Assembly: GCF_010730575.1 (NCBI RefSeq)
Contig: NZ_AP022614.1
Span: 4,526,001 to 4,590,000, forward strand
Direction of reading: 5' to 3'
From: Mycobacterium parmense
GTDB lineage: Bacteria; Actinomycetota; Actinomycetes; Mycobacteriales; Mycobacteriaceae
DNA: 64,000 nucleotides
Positions 48,962-58,638 of the stretch are shown piece after piece. The first letter of the stretch is position 1; every line of letters starts with the position of its first letter. The position numbers and the translations under genes are program-made. The notes beneath the pieces were generated by a model. That model saw only the letters and a list, made by a program, of their open reading frames with translations. It was not told the DNA's origin and searched no databases.

Positions 48962-49462
48962 ATGGATGTCGATCGCCCCGAAGACGACCAGCAGTGGGAC
49001 CGGCGGCAGCGTGGTGAAACGGAAATCCAACGGCTGGACCGTAATTGGAACAGCCTGCTGCAGGAACTGCGGGTGGTGCAAACCGGCGTGCAACTGCTCA
49101 CCGGGTTCCTGCTGACGCTGCCTTTCCAGCAGCGGTTCGACGTGCTCGACTCGCCCATGCGGACCGTGTACCTGGCGACGGTCGCCTGCTCGGTGGGCGC
49201 GACGGTGTTGCTGATCGCCCCGGTGGCCATGCACCGGCTGCTGTTCCGGCGCCATCGCGTTCACGTGCTGGTGTCGGCCGCGCACCGATGCGCCTACGCC
49301 GGACTCGGCCTGCTCGGTATGGCACTGACCGGGGTCACGATCATCGTCTTCGCGGCGGTGTCGGGAAGCGACGCGGCGCTGATCGCGGGGGCGTGCGCGC
49401 TGGCGTTGTTCACGTTCTGCTGGTGGGCACTGCCGCTGGCGCTGCGCACCCGCGGGATGTGA
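48962..49462 (+). CDS. DUF6328-type membrane protein
   Basis: 166 residues. A charged N-terminus (DDQQWDRRQRGETEIQRLDRNWNSLL), then LQELRVVQTGVQLLTGFLLTLPF, the family signature, and four hydrophobic helices. In-frame ATGs at 48950 and 48953 are alternatives to 48962. TTGACG (48921) with GATGAT (about 48949) could be a promoter giving a very short leader. Function unknown. Confidence 0.8.
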   Translation: MDVDRPEDDQQWDRRQRGETEIQRLDRNWNSLLQELRVVQTGVQLLTGFLLTLPFQQRFDVLDSPMRTVYLATVACSVGATVLLIAPVAMHRLLFRRHRVHVLVSAAHRCAYAGLGLLGMALTGVTIIVFAAVSGSDAALIAGACALALFTFCWWALPLALRTRGM

Positions 49463-49470
49463 CGCCAGGT

Positions 49471-50157
49471 TTAGCGCTTGGCGGCCAGTGCGCCGATGCT
49501 GGTCGAGTCCAGGTTCTCGAGCAGATCCTGGGCGTCGTCGAAGAGGGGTGCCGCCCCGGCGGCCTGCAGTTCGGCACGGGCGATGCCGCCGCTGAGCACC
49601 CCGATGCACGGTAAACCCGCGCCGGCCGCGGCGTGGGCGTCCCACACGGCGTCGCCGACGAAGACGGCATGGGCGGCGTCCACGCCCGCCCGGTCCAGCG
49701 CCACCTCAACGATGCCGGGCTCGGGTTTGGCGGTGTCGACGTCGCGCGACGACGTCGTTTCGGAGATGACGTCGTCGCAGTCGAGCGCCTTGAGCAGGGC
49801 CTCGAGCTCGTCCTCGGGTGCCGACGTCGCCAGGACCACCTGCAACCCCAGATCGGCCACCCTGCGCAGCAACTCCCGCGCACCCGGCAACGGCGCCAGC
49901 AGCGGTATGAGCTCACGGTAGTAGCGGCTGTGCGCATCGCTGAGCCGCTCGGCAACCTCATCGGGGGCGTCGCCGGACAACGCGCTCACCAGCCGGGAGC
50001 CGTCCATGCCGATGCAGCGGTGGATCTTCCAGGCGCCCACGCGGATGCCTTCGTCGTGGAACGCGCGTTGCCATGCGTAGACGTGCAGATAGTTGGAGTC
50101 GATGAGCGTTCCGTCGACGTCGAACAGGACAGCGGGCTTGCCGCCGCCGGGACTCAG
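49471..50157 (-). CDS. HAD-superfamily hydrolase, phosphoglycolate-phosphatase-like
   Basis: About 228 residues. HAD motif I LFDVDGTLIDSN (nucleophile Asp and DxD), a cap domain, motif II VLATSAP, motif III lysine in DTAKPEPGIVEVAL, motif IV VFVGDAVWDAHAA. The substrate is unknown. The start is uncertain: CTG 50157 has an AGGAG six bases ahead and gives a normal length, while an in-frame TTG at 50295 would add 46 low-complexity residues. No in-frame ATG or GTG is suitable. Convergent with the DUF6328 gene 8 bp away. Confidence 0.8.
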   Translation of the reverse strand: MSPGGGKPAVLFDVDGTLIDSNYLHVYAWQRAFHDEGIRVGAWKIHRCIGMDGSRLVSALSGDAPDEVAERLSDAHSRYYRELIPLLAPLPGARELLRRVADLGLQVVLATSAPEDELEALLKALDCDDVISETTSSRDVDTAKPEPGIVEVALDRAGVDAAHAVFVGDAVWDAHAAAGAGLPCIGVLSGGIARAELQAAGAAPLFDDAQDLLENLDSTSIGALAAKR

Positions 50158-50528
50158 CGGACACTCCTGTGCCCGACACCCGTGCGCGATCGCAACGGCT
50201 TCTGAGACATCTGTGACATCTGGGCGGCATACCCACGCCGGCGCACCCTGACACCGGGCGGCCGGACGAGTTTTGCGGTTGCACGCGGCGGGCAACCGCC
50301 GTCCGGGTCTCGCGCTCAGGTGTGCAAACCCCGTCCCGGGTACTCGGGTAGCCCCTCGGTCTGCCGACCGACGTCCCGTCCGTCATCGAATGGCTTGCTG
50401 CGCAGTCCTTTTCACGAGGAGAGAGCTCCCCGCCGCCGGCCAGCAGCTGATCGGTTCGATTTGCCGGCAGCCACGCCCGGCGGACGCGGCGTGTTTAGCC
50501 ATCAGCGGCGACCGGGTACCAATACGGC
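50158..50528. other. 371-bp gene-free region
   Basis: No convincing coding ORF. It holds the upstream region of the HAD gene on the minus side and, at its right end, a SigF-type promoter for the following small membrane gene. No repeat or strong hairpin noticed. Confidence 0.4.
50493..50519 (+). promoter_or_regulatory. SigF-type promoter candidate
   Basis: GTTT (50493-50496), 17 bp, GGGTAC (50514-50519), ending 9 bp before the ATG of the next gene, so the transcript would be nearly leaderless. Fits the mycobacterial SigF pattern. Confidence 0.5.
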
Positions 50529-50819
50529 ATGTCCGTTGTGTCAAGTACGTTGCTGCCGGCGGACGACCTCGTACGCTACGAGCCCGTCGGCGGCTGTTCT
50601 CAGAATCTCCCCCGTGCCCAGGGTGTCCGCCTCTCCGGCGTCGTGGCCGCGGCGGTCTGGGCGATCGGGGTGGTCGTCGGCCTGGTTGCGTTGACGGCCG
50701 GGCACCCGGGCGTGGCCCTCGCGGCCCTGGTGGTCGGCGTGGCGGCGCCGTGCGTCGGGGTTGCGTGGTTGCTGCGCGAGGAAGCGGCGACCCAACCGGG
50801 TCCTCGCTGCGCCCACTGA
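50529..50819 (+). CDS. Small two-helix membrane protein
   Basis: 96 residues. A soluble N-terminal 35 residues (ADDLVRYEPVGGCSQNLPRAQ), then two hydrophobic helices (VVAAAVWAIGVVVGLVALTA and VALAALVVGVAAPCVGVAW), and a short polar tail. No family recognised. It starts just behind a SigF-type promoter and lies near rsfB, so it may belong to the general-stress set. Confidence 0.65.
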   Translation: MSVVSSTLLPADDLVRYEPVGGCSQNLPRAQGVRLSGVVAAAVWAIGVVVGLVALTAGHPGVALAALVVGVAAPCVGVAWLLREEAATQPGPRCAH

Positions 50820-51028
50820 TCCCCGGCCTTCCCCGGCCCTCTGACCCCCGGCGTTGCACCGCACCACCCGCGGTTTTCGGGCGGGCGGCCCAATCTTGAC
50901 TTCGATGAACTTTTTTTCGCTCGGATGCGTGTAGTCAGCATCCGAACGGGGTAATGCCTGCGCCACGGGTGACTACTAGGGAAGTGCGTCAACCCGCCTT
51001 CGAGAGGCTCTGAGAGGAAGGAACTCCC

Positions 51029-51328
51029 ATGGCGACCGTGAGCGACTATGACGCACGCCGTGTGACCGACATCGACCAGGACAAGTCCCCGCTGCGGGAC
51101 CTGGCGCCGACCCTGCAGGGTTCGGCCACGGTGGTCATCGACGAGGACCCCAATGACCTCAACTTCTTCGAGTTGCCCGGCGCGGACCTGTCCGCCGAGG
51201 AGCTGACGGTGACCGTGATTCCGCAACGGTCCGACGAGTTCACTTGCCCGAGTTGCTTTTTGGTGCAGCACCGCAGCCGCCAGCGCCGCTCCGGCTCCGG
51301 TCTCTCGGTCTGCGCCGACTGCGCGTAG
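51029..51328 (+). CDS. DUF4193 protein with zinc-ribbon-like tail
   Basis: 99 residues, the standard length of this actinobacterial family. An acidic N-terminal half (ATVVIDEDPNDLNFFELPGADL) precedes a C-terminal CPSCFLVQHRSRQ...CADCA, two CxxC pairs that should bind zinc. GAGAGGAAGGA supplies a strong ribosome site. Role unknown; the relatives are small, highly conserved and probably nucleic-acid or protein-binding. Confidence 0.88.
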   Translation: MATVSDYDARRVTDIDQDKSPLRDLAPTLQGSATVVIDEDPNDLNFFELPGADLSAEELTVTVIPQRSDEFTCPSCFLVQHRSRQRRSGSGLSVCADCA

Positions 51329-51363
51329 GTCGCCGCCCGCCGGCCCGGCCGTAGACTGGGTTG

Positions 51364-51744
51364 ATGAGCGGCACCCTCGCTTTCGACGGGCGTTGCGGGA
51401 TGTGCACGCGGGCCGTCAACCGACTGGCCCGGTGGGATCGCACCGGCGCCCTGACGATCGAGCCGTTCCAGAGCCCCGAAATCGCCGACCGGATCGCGGT
51501 GCGGGCCGACCGACTGCGCGAATCGGCGTGGTGGTTGGACTCGTCCGGCGAAATCTTCTCCGGCGCGCACGCCATGAACGCGGCCCTGGCCGCGGCGCTC
51601 GGCACCCCGCTGCCCCTGCGGGTCTACCGGCTGCCAGGTGTCGGCGCCGTGCAGGACGCCGTCTACCGGTGGGTCGCGACACACCGGTCTCGCTTCCGCG
51701 GAGCGATGCCGCTGTGCGAGGCCGACCCGCAGCGCTGCGCATAG
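51364..51744 (+). CDS. DCC-family (DUF393) thioredoxin-like protein
   Basis: 126 residues. FDGRCGMCTRAVNRLARWD near the N-terminus is the DxxCxxC motif of the DUF393 group. GEIFSGAHAMNAALAAALG and YRWVATHRSRFRG are also typical. Probably a thiol redox protein. Partner not known. ATG 51364 is 35 bp after the DUF4193 stop. Confidence 0.85.
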   Translation: MSGTLAFDGRCGMCTRAVNRLARWDRTGALTIEPFQSPEIADRIAVRADRLRESAWWLDSSGEIFSGAHAMNAALAAALGTPLPLRVYRLPGVGAVQDAVYRWVATHRSRFRGAMPLCEADPQRCA

Positions 51745-51771
51745 CCGCCGCCGGCCGGCCATCCACCGAAG

Positions 51772-51845
<74 letters not shown>

Positions 51846-51906
51846 CTTGAAGCTTCGACAGCCTATCGCACCGGCCTGGCGGCTGACCAAATCGCGATGT
51901 GGCGGG

Positions 51907-53031
51907 TCACTTCCAGACGCACGAACGCTCGAACTCCACCAGCGCCTCGGCGGGGCCGGTCGGGTCGAGTCCCTGCGCGCCCACCCACTCGTCGCTGAAG
52001 TAGGTGTCGGCATAGCGGTCACCGCTGTCGGCGAGCAGGGTGACCACCGATCCGCTGCGCCCCTCGGCCACCAGCTCCGCGAGCAGGCCGAACGCACCCC
52101 ACAGGTTGGTGCCCGTCGACGGCCCCACCCGCCGGCCCAGCACGGCGCTGACGTGGCGGGCGGCGGCGATGGACGCCGCGTCGGGCACCGCCACCATCCG
52201 GTCGACCACGCCGGGCAGAAACGACGGTTCCACCCGCGGCCGGCCGATACCCTCGATGCGCGACGACACGGGCATCACAAGGTGGTCTAGGTCGTTCCGA
52301 CCTGAGGCGTAGGCGGGGAAAAACGCCGAGTTCTCCGGGTCGACGACGCACAACCGGGTCGCGTGCCGCTTGTAGCGGATATACCGGCCGATCGTCGCGC
52401 TGGTTCCCCCGGTGCCCGCGCCCACCACGATCCATTCCGGGACCGGATGTCGCTCGTCGCGCATCTGCTCGTAGATCGACTCGGCGATGTTGTTGTTGCC
52501 CCGCCAGTCGGTGGCGCGTTCGGCGTTGGTGAACTGATCGAGGTAATGCCCCCCGGTTTCGTGGGCGAGGCGCTCGGCCTCCGCGTAGACCTCGCTGGAG
52601 TTCTGCACGAAATGGCAGCGGCCGCCCTGGGCTTCGATCAGCGCCACCTTCGACGAGCTGGTGGCCGCCGGCATCACGGCGATGAACGGCAGGCCCAGCA
52701 TGGCCGCGAAGTAGGCCTCCGACACCGCCGTCGAGCCGGAGGACGCCTCGACCACCGTGGTGCCCTCGCCGATCCACCCGTTGCACAGCGCATACAGGAA
52801 CAGCGAGCGCGCCAGCCGGTGCTTGAGGCTGCCGGTGATGTGCGTCGTCTCGTCTTTGAGGTACAACGCGACGTGAGCGTCGGGGCTGGTGGTGCTCCAG
52901 GCCGATGGCAGCGGGTAGCGCAGCAGGTGGGTGTCGGCGCTGCGACGGGCGTCGGCCTGGATCAGCCGGATCGCGTTGTCGGTCCAGTGACGCGAACGGC
53001 TACGGACCGCGATCCGCGCCCCGCCGGTCAA
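51907..53031 (-). CDS. cds1: L-cysteine desulfhydrase-like PLP enzyme (Cds1/Rv3684-like)
   Basis: 374 residues. Cysteine-synthase-superfamily fold: [20 protein letters not shown] holds the PLP lysine, [19 protein letters not shown] the phosphate/substrate loop, [19 protein letters not shown] the glycine-rich PLP-phosphate loop. M. tuberculosis Rv3684 (Cds1) degrades cysteine to H2S, pyruvate and ammonia and supports respiration and redox balance. The start is TTG 53031, overlapping the phosphoesterase stop as TTGA. A much longer upstream frame overlaps that gene and is not coding. Confidence 0.88.
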   Translation of the reverse strand: MTGGARIAVRSRSRHWTDNAIRLIQADARRSADTHLLRYPLPSAWSTTSPDAHVALYLKDETTHITGSLKHRLARSLFLYALCNGWIGEGTTVVEASSGSTAVSEAYFAAMLGLPFIAVMPAATSSSKVALIEAQGGRCHFVQNSSEVYAEAERLAHETGGHYLDQFTNAERATDWRGNNNIAESIYEQMRDERHPVPEWIVVGAGTGGTSATIGRYIRYKRHATRLCVVDPENSAFFPAYASGRNDLDHLVMPVSSRIEGIGRPRVEPSFLPGVVDRMVAVPDAASIAAARHVSAVLGRRVGPSTGTNLWGAFGLLAELVAEGRSGSVVTLLADSGDRYADTYFSDEWVGAQGLDPTGPAEALVEFERSCVWK

Positions 53032-53987
53032 CGCACGGAAGCTGTTGGCTGCGAACGGCTCAGGTCGCTGGTCGCATCCCGGTCGCCCATCGGGGCGGCG
53101 ATCAACGTCAGCAGGGTCGCCTCGGGCCGGCAGCAGAAGCGGACCGGGGCGAACGGCGAGGTGCCCAGCCCGGCGGAGACGTGCAGCGCCATGTTCGCGC
53201 CCCAGCGCGACGGCCCCTTGGCGCGGGACCGGTCCAGCCCGCAATTGGTCACCAGGGCGCCGTAGAACGGCAGGCACACCTGCCCGCCGTGGGTGTGGCC
53301 GGCCATCACCAGCTGGTAGCCGTCGGCGGCGAAGCGGTCCAGCACCCGCGGCTCCGGCGAGTGCGTCAGTCCCAGCCGCAGGTTGGCGGCCGGGCTCGCA
53401 GGCCCGGAGATCGCGTCGTAGCGGTCGCGGTTGATGTGCGGGTCGTCCACGCCCGCGGCGGCGATATGCAGGCCGGCCACCTCGAACTCGCGGCGGGTGT
53501 GGGTCAGGTCCAGCCACCCGCGTTCGGTGAACGCCGCCCGCAGGTCCTGCCACGGCAGCGGTTCGCCGCGGACCCGGTGCGACGGGTTGGTCACGTAGTT
53601 CAGCGGGTTCTTCAGCCGGGGACCGAAGTAGTCGTTGCTGCCGAAGACGAACACCCCCGGTCGCGACAATAGGTCGCCCAGGGTCTGCACCACCGCGGGC
53701 ACCGCCTTGGGGTGCGCCAGGTTGTCGCCGGTGTTCACCACCAGGTCGGGTTCCCAGTTGGCCAGCTCGCGCAACCAGGCCTGTTTGCGGCGCTGGTTGG
53801 GCGTCATGTGCAGATCACTGATGTGCAGCACCCGCAGCGGTGTGGACCCCGGCGAGAGGACCGGCATGGTGATCTCGCGCAGGACGAACGCGTTGCGCTC
53901 GACGATCGAGGCGTAACCGATCCCGGCGGCGGTCGAGCCGACCGCAACAGCGCCGGTGCGAATCAAGGCGGGCAGAACGTTAGCCAT
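53028..53987 (-). CDS. Metallophosphoesterase (Rv3683-like)
   Basis: 319 residues. Calcineurin-like metal-binding motifs in order: [35 protein letters not shown] (usual GNHD is GSND), [24 protein letters not shown]. An N-terminal hydrophobic stretch ([21 protein letters not shown]) may anchor it. The relatives include UDP-diacylglucosamine-type pyrophosphatases, but the substrate here is unknown. Downstream of ponA2, coupled to cds1. Confidence 0.88.
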   Translation of the reverse strand: MANVLPALIRTGAVAVGSTAAGIGYASIVERNAFVLREITMPVLSPGSTPLRVLHISDLHMTPNQRRKQAWLRELANWEPDLVVNTGDNLAHPKAVPAVVQTLGDLLSRPGVFVFGSNDYFGPRLKNPLNYVTNPSHRVRGEPLPWQDLRAAFTERGWLDLTHTRREFEVAGLHIAAAGVDDPHINRDRYDAISGPASPAANLRLGLTHSPEPRVLDRFAADGYQLVMAGHTHGGQVCLPFYGALVTNCGLDRSRAKGPSRWGANMALHVSAGLGTSPFAPVRFCCRPEATLLTLIAAPMGDRDATSDLSRSQPTASVR

Positions 53988-54062
53988 GCAGGAAGCCTAC
54001 TGCCGCTCGCGAAATAGCGGCCGCATCGCAGCGTATTTCCTGCGCCACAGTGTCTTCGGGCC

Positions 54063-56489
54063 CTACGGGGGCGGCTGTCCCGGCGGAGGGGGAGGCGCCA
54101 GCAGCGGGATGGTGATCGGCGGCAGCCCGGGAATCTCCACGACCTGCGATCCCATCGGCGGCGGAGCGCCTTCCGGCGGCGGAGGCGGCGCCGGCGGGAT
54201 GCCGTTGCTGACCTGGATCGTGACGATGGACCCCGGAATGGTCTGGCCGCTCGGCGTCGTCCCGACCACCTCGCCCAATTCCGCGCTGCTGTTGACCGAG
54301 TTGGTCTGGTCGGCGACCTGGAAGCCGGCGTCTTTGAGCCGCTGGCGCGCGGCATCCACCTTCAGGCCCGCGACGCTGGGGACCCGGGAGGCCGGTGAGC
54401 CGTCGACGTAGCGCGGGTCGGTCGGCGGCAGTACCACCGGCCCGAAGTTGGTGGCGATCGGCTTCATCGCCGTGAACCAGGTGCGGGCAGGTTCGTTGCC
54501 GCCGTAGAGGTCACCGTCGCCGCAGTGCCGCAGCGGCGACGAGCACAGGTCGGTCGGGTTGGGGGAGTCGTCGTAGATGTAGTTCGCCGCCGCGTAGTGG
54601 CTGGTGAATCCCACGAAGCCCGACGAGCGGTGCGCCTCGGTGGTCCCCGTCTTACCGGACACCGGAAGGTCCCAGCCCGCGGCGCTCGCCGAACCCGCCG
54701 CGGTGCCCCCGCCCAGCGCGTCCTTGCTCATCGCATTGGCCAGGGTGTTGGCCAGCCCCTCGGGCACCACCTGATCGCACGTCTCGGTGGTGACCGCGAC
54801 CTCGTTGCCGTGCCGGTCGTAGAGCTTGTCGATCGGGTTCGGCGGGCACCACACGCCGCCGCTGGCCAGCGTTGCCGCGACGTTCGACAGCTCCAGCGCG
54901 TTGACCTCGATGGGCCCGAGGGTGAAGGATCCGATGTTCTGCCGCTTGACGAAGTCGGCGAGGCTCTCGTTGCTGTCCGGGTTGTAGGTCCTGGCCGTGC
55001 CGGGATCCGCGTAGGAACGCAGGCCCAGCTTGATGGCCATGTCCACGGTGCGCGTCACCCCCACCTGCTGGATCAGTTTGGCGAACGCGGTGTTGGGCGA
55101 GGTGGCCAGCGCGTCGGTCACGTTCATCGAGCCCCGGTAGTTACCGGCGTTGACCACGCACCAGTAGTCCTTCGGGCACCCCTTGGCGCCACCGCTTCCC
55201 ATCCCCTTGGCCTGGAACCGGCTCGGGACCTCGAGCGTGGCGTTGGTGCCCATGCCCATGTCCAGCGCCGCAGCGGTGGTGAAGATCTTGAAGACCGATC
55301 CCGCGCCGTCTCCGACCAGCGAGAACGGTTGGGGGCGCATCGTCTGGCCGGCGTCGGTGTCCAGGCCGTAGGTGCGGTTGCTGGCCATCGCCATCACCTT
55401 GTGGGAGTCCTTGCCCGGCCTGATCACGCTCATGACGCTGGAGATGCCCGCCAGCGTCGGGCTGGCGAACTTGTCGATCGCCGTCTTGACGGGAATCTGC
55501 ACGTCCGGGTCCAGCGTGGTGCGGATCAGGTAGCCGCCCCGGGCCACCTGTTCCTTACTGATGCCCGCACGCGACAGGTACTCCTGGACGTAGTCGCAGA
55601 AGAAGGCGCGGTCGCCGGCCGCGATGCAGCCGCGGGGCAATTCGTTGGGCTGCGGCAGCACGCCCAGCGGCGTCGCCTTGGCGGCCCGCAGCGCATCTTC
55701 CTCCTGCGGGATGTTCTCGATCATCGTGTCCAGGACCACGTTGCGGCGGGCCAGCGCGCCGTCGGGGTTGGTGTAGGGGTTCAGGGCGCTGGTCGACTGC
55801 ACCATGCCGGCCAGCAGCGCCGCCTGCTGCCAGTTCAGCTCCGAGGCGTTGACGCCGAAGTACGTCTGCGCCGCGTCCTGCACGCCGAACGAACCGTTAC
55901 CGAAGGACACCAGGTTCAGATACCGGGTCAAGATCTCGGGTTTGGTGAAGGTTTTGTCCAGCGTGAGCGCCATGCGGATCTCGCGCAGCTTGCGCGCCGG
56001 GGTGGTCTCCACGGCGGCCCGCTTCTCCGCGTCGGTCTTCGCGGTGACCAGCAGCTGGTAGTTCTTGATGTACTGCTGCTCGATCGTCGAACCGCCCCGG
56101 GTGTCGACGTCGCCGCGCGCGTAGCCCGCCAGGCCGGTCAGGGTGCCTTTCCAGTCCACCCCGTTGTGTTCGGCGAACCGCTTGTCCTCGATCGAGACGA
56201 TCGCCAGCTTCATGGTGTTGGCGATCTTGTCGCCGGGCACCTCGAACCGGCGCTGGGAATACAGCCAGGCGATGGTGTTGCCCTTCGCGTCGACCATGGT
56301 CGACACCGCGGGCACCTCGCCCTGCAGGAGCTGCGCCGAGCCGTTGGCCACGACCTCGGACGCGCGATTCGACATCAACCCGAACCCGCCTGCCAGCGGG
56401 AACAGCAGCGCGGTGGCCAGGACGCTGGCCAGTAGACAGCACCCCACGAGCTTGAGGACGGTGAGGGCGGCCGGCGGGCGGTCTGACAT
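54063..56489 (-). CDS. ponA2: Bifunctional penicillin-binding protein PonA2
   Basis: Class A PBP that polymerises and cross-links peptidoglycan. 808 residues. A cytoplasmic tail and one helix (LVGCCLLASVLATALLFPLA); a GT51 domain with SIEDKRFAEHNGVDWKG (catalytic Glu), GGSTIEQQYIKN, LTRYLNLVSFGNG; a transpeptidase with SVFK (in GAGSVFKIFTTAAA), SPN and KTGT; then a PASTA domain (PSVAGLKVDAARQRLKDAG) and a Pro-rich end. ATG 56489 begins MSDRPPAA. PonA2 contributes to stress survival in mycobacteria. It is divergent from whiB4. Confidence 0.96.
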   Translation of the reverse strand: MSDRPPAALTVLKLVGCCLLASVLATALLFPLAGGFGLMSNRASEVVANGSAQLLQGEVPAVSTMVDAKGNTIAWLYSQRRFEVPGDKIANTMKLAIVSIEDKRFAEHNGVDWKGTLTGLAGYARGDVDTRGGSTIEQQYIKNYQLLVTAKTDAEKRAAVETTPARKLREIRMALTLDKTFTKPEILTRYLNLVSFGNGSFGVQDAAQTYFGVNASELNWQQAALLAGMVQSTSALNPYTNPDGALARRNVVLDTMIENIPQEEDALRAAKATPLGVLPQPNELPRGCIAAGDRAFFCDYVQEYLSRAGISKEQVARGGYLIRTTLDPDVQIPVKTAIDKFASPTLAGISSVMSVIRPGKDSHKVMAMASNRTYGLDTDAGQTMRPQPFSLVGDGAGSVFKIFTTAAALDMGMGTNATLEVPSRFQAKGMGSGGAKGCPKDYWCVVNAGNYRGSMNVTDALATSPNTAFAKLIQQVGVTRTVDMAIKLGLRSYADPGTARTYNPDSNESLADFVKRQNIGSFTLGPIEVNALELSNVAATLASGGVWCPPNPIDKLYDRHGNEVAVTTETCDQVVPEGLANTLANAMSKDALGGGTAAGSASAAGWDLPVSGKTGTTEAHRSSGFVGFTSHYAAANYIYDDSPNPTDLCSSPLRHCGDGDLYGGNEPARTWFTAMKPIATNFGPVVLPPTDPRYVDGSPASRVPSVAGLKVDAARQRLKDAGFQVADQTNSVNSSAELGEVVGTTPSGQTIPGSIVTIQVSNGIPPAPPPPPEGAPPPMGSQVVEIPGLPPITIPLLAPPPPPGQPPP

Positions 56490-56849
56490 GGCTACCAGAT
56501 TAGCGGCCCCGGAACACCCCGCCACGCTGCGAGTTCTCGGATCTCTTCCGCCGCCGCCGCGCGCCGCCGTACTATCGAGGTTGCAGAAATTAGTGGTTCC
56601 GTCATCACTCGGTTACCAGGTCGAGATGCGCTCGACCGCGTTGGGTCTTAGTCTTCTCTCTACAGACTGCACGGGCGTCCCAAAAAAAGCGTTATCAGAC
56701 TGTTGCGCAATTGGCACCTGACCACCTAACTTATACACACGGTGAGATTCAGATAACACCGAAGTGCACAGTGTGGCGTAGATCGCAGCTGGGGTCTGCA
56801 CCCGAGGAGGGCGGTCGCTGACAAGCGGCCGGGAGGAAGGGAACGACAC
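56490..56849. other. Divergent ponA2-whiB4 intergenic region
   Basis: 360 bp without a gene. It is AT-richer than its surroundings, with a CCCAAAAAAAGCG tract (56677-56689) and TTGGCA / TATACA-like boxes near 56713-56740 that could be a whiB4 promoter. The whiB4 ribosome site GGGAGGAAGGG is at its right end. Confidence 0.4.
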
Positions 56850-57200
56850 GTGTCAGGATCACGGCCTGCCGCGCGTAGGACAAACAACGCGGCTCAACCA
56901 GGCTTTCTACGCAGCGTGGATTCTGAAGACCGCATCGCCTGGGTTTCCCAGGCACTCTGCCGTACCACGGACCCGGACGAGCTGTTCGTCCGAGGCGCAG
57001 CGCAGCGCAAGGCCGCGGTCATCTGCCGGCACTGCCCGGTGATGCAGGAGTGCGGCGCGGACGCATTGGACAACAAGGTCGAATTCGGAGTCTGGGGCGG
57101 CATGACCGAGCGGCAGCGCAGGGCCCTGCTCAAGCAGCACCCCGAGGTGGTCTCGTGGGCCGACTTCTTCGACAAGAAGAGGGGCCGCGGCGTCGGATAG
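56850..57200 (+). CDS. whiB4: WhiB-family iron-sulfur redox regulator WhiB4
   Basis: 116 residues from GTG 56850. Cys37, Cys59, Cys62 and Cys68 (ICRHCPVMQEC) bind a 4Fe-4S cluster; GVWGG follows, then a basic C-terminus (KKRGRGVG) that contacts DNA. In M. tuberculosis WhiB4 reacts with oxygen and represses antioxidant genes. Its position next to ponA2 and the Get3-like pair is conserved. Whether it acts on the katA of this window is open. Confidence 0.95.
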   Translation: MSGSRPAARRTNNAAQPGFLRSVDSEDRIAWVSQALCRTTDPDELFVRGAAQRKAAVICRHCPVMQECGADALDNKVEFGVWGGMTERQRRALLKQHPEVVSWADFFDKKRGRGVG

Positions 57201-57356
57201 TCTGAATCGCGACCATGTGCCGGGGGGCCGGTCGCGAAGGATTCCACGACGTCGCCGTAGTCCGTCATTACTTTTCTGTTACAGCCGCAGCTCCCTTGAT
57301 CAGCGCCGATCGGGAGCGGTGTCGCTTATTGGCTTGTGACGAACGGCGTTTCGTCC

Positions 57357-57516
57357 GGCCGGCTTCTCAGCGTCCCGCTGCGCGGGACGCCTCGGCGCCG
57401 ACTTCTGCCGATGGGCCGGCTTCTCAGCGTCCCGCTGCGCGGGACGCTTCGGCGCCGACTTCTGCCGATGGGCCGGCTTCTCAGCGTCCCGCTGCGCGGG
57501 ACGCTTCGGCGCCGAC
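57357..57516. repeat. 57-bp tandem repeat, 2.8 copies, spanning a gene end
   Basis: Near-identical units start at 57361, 57418 and 57475 (period exactly 57). The first two differ by one base in the part compared (CCT versus CTT near 57391 and 57448). Each unit contains the perfect hairpin GCGTCCCG-CTGCG-CGGGACGC. In minus sense each copy holds the last ten codons and stop of the adjoining ATPase gene, so the array is a serial duplication of that 3' end. Lies between convergent whiB4 and ATPase genes. Confidence 0.9.
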
Positions 57517-58638
57517 CGAAGTGATCTGGTCGGCGAGCGCACGCAGCGCCTCGAGATCCGAAACGTCGAACGGCAGCGACGGCACCCCGACGACCGGCAC
57601 GTGCGGGTGCGCGCCGGTGAACCGGGACAGCAGCCTGATCTCTCGTCGGGCCGTCTGAGCGCGGTCGGCGTGAATCCGCAGCATCGCGGAGGTCAGCGGA
57701 GCGGCTTCGGAATCCGTGCTCGCATCCAGTGTTTCGCTGCCGTCGATGGCCCGCTCGGCGGGCAGCGCGCACAGCATCGGATGGGTGCGGTTCAAGACGA
57801 GCCCCGCCAGCGGCATCCCCTCCTGGGACAGCCGGTCGACGAAGAACGCCGCCTCGCGCAGTGCGTCGGGCTCGGCCGCCGACACGACAACGAACTGGGT
57901 GCCACGTCTTTTCAGCAACGCGTAGGTGCGATCGGCCTTCTCGCGGAAGCCACCGAACGTCGCATCCAGTGACTGCACGAACGCCGCCGCGTCGCCCAGC
58001 ATCTGGGAACCGAGCACGGTGGACATCGCCTTCATCGCCAAACCCATTGCGCCGGTTACCAATCTGCCGATGCCGCGCCCCGGCGCCAGCAGTAGCCGCC
58101 ACAGGCGGCTGTCCATGAAGCTGCCCAACCGCTTCGGCGCGTCCAAGAAGTCCAGCGCGTTGCGCGACGGCGGGGTGTCCACCACCACCAGGTCCCACCG
58201 GTCCTCGGCGAGCAGCTGACCCAGCTTCTCCATCGCCATGTACTCCTGCGTGCCGGCGAGCGAGCTGGCCACCGTCTGGTAGAACTGGTTGTCCAGAATC
58301 GCCTGCGCCCGGCCGGTCCCGGAGTACTGGACCACCATCTCGTCGAATGTCCGGCGCATGTCGAGCATCATCGCGTGCAGCTCACCGGTCACCTCTGGAG
58401 CCAAGGGCACCCGCTGCGGTGTGTTGCCGAGGTCGTTGACGCCAAGCGCCTGGGCCAGGCGCTTGGCGGGGTCGATCGTCAAAACGCAAACGTGGCGGCC
58501 GTATTCGGCCGCGCGCAACGCGATCGCGGCCGCGGTGGTGGTCTTGCCCACACCGCCGGCGCCGCAGCACACCACCACACGGTTGGCGGTGTCGGCCAAA
58601 ATGGCCGCCATGTCAAGAGCTTTCGGCGCGGTGCTCAT
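57481..58638 (-). CDS. Get3/ArsA-like ATPase (Rv3680/BagB-like)
   Basis: 385 residues. Deviant Walker [19 protein letters not shown], switch I-like [30 protein letters not shown] (Walker B/switch II), and a long helical insert. In M. tuberculosis the two neighbouring Get3-like ATPases (BagA/BagB) act together and are needed for resistance to nitric oxide and for growth on glycerol. The last 12 residues ([12 protein letters not shown]) and stop lie in the third copy of a 57-bp repeat. Overlaps the partner gene by 4 bp. Confidence 0.9.
   Translation of the reverse strand: MSTAPKALDMAAILADTANRVVVCCGAGGVGKTTTAAAIALRAAEYGRHVCVLTIDPAKRLAQALGVNDLGNTPQRVPLAPEVTGELHAMMLDMRRTFDEMVVQYSGTGRAQAILDNQFYQTVASSLAGTQEYMAMEKLGQLLAEDRWDLVVVDTPPSRNALDFLDAPKRLGSFMDSRLWRLLLAPGRGIGRLVTGAMGLAMKAMSTVLGSQMLGDAAAFVQSLDATFGGFREKADRTYALLKRRGTQFVVVSAAEPDALREAAFFVDRLSQEGMPLAGLVLNRTHPMLCALPAERAIDGSETLDASTDSEAAPLTSAMLRIHADRAQTARREIRLLSRFTGAHPHVPVVGVPSLPFDVSDLEALRALADQITSVGAEASRAAGR

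Noticed and set aside
50929..50954. SigF promoter for the DUF4193 gene (GTGT, GGGTAA)
   Set aside because: The -35 matches only three of four bases, so it is too weak to call.
54525..56435. 636-codon plus-strand frame opposite ponA2
   Set aside because: Antisense shadow of a complete, well-conserved PBP gene.
57357..57516. CRISPR array
   Set aside because: Units are contiguous 57-bp tandem copies without variable spacers, and no cas genes are nearby.
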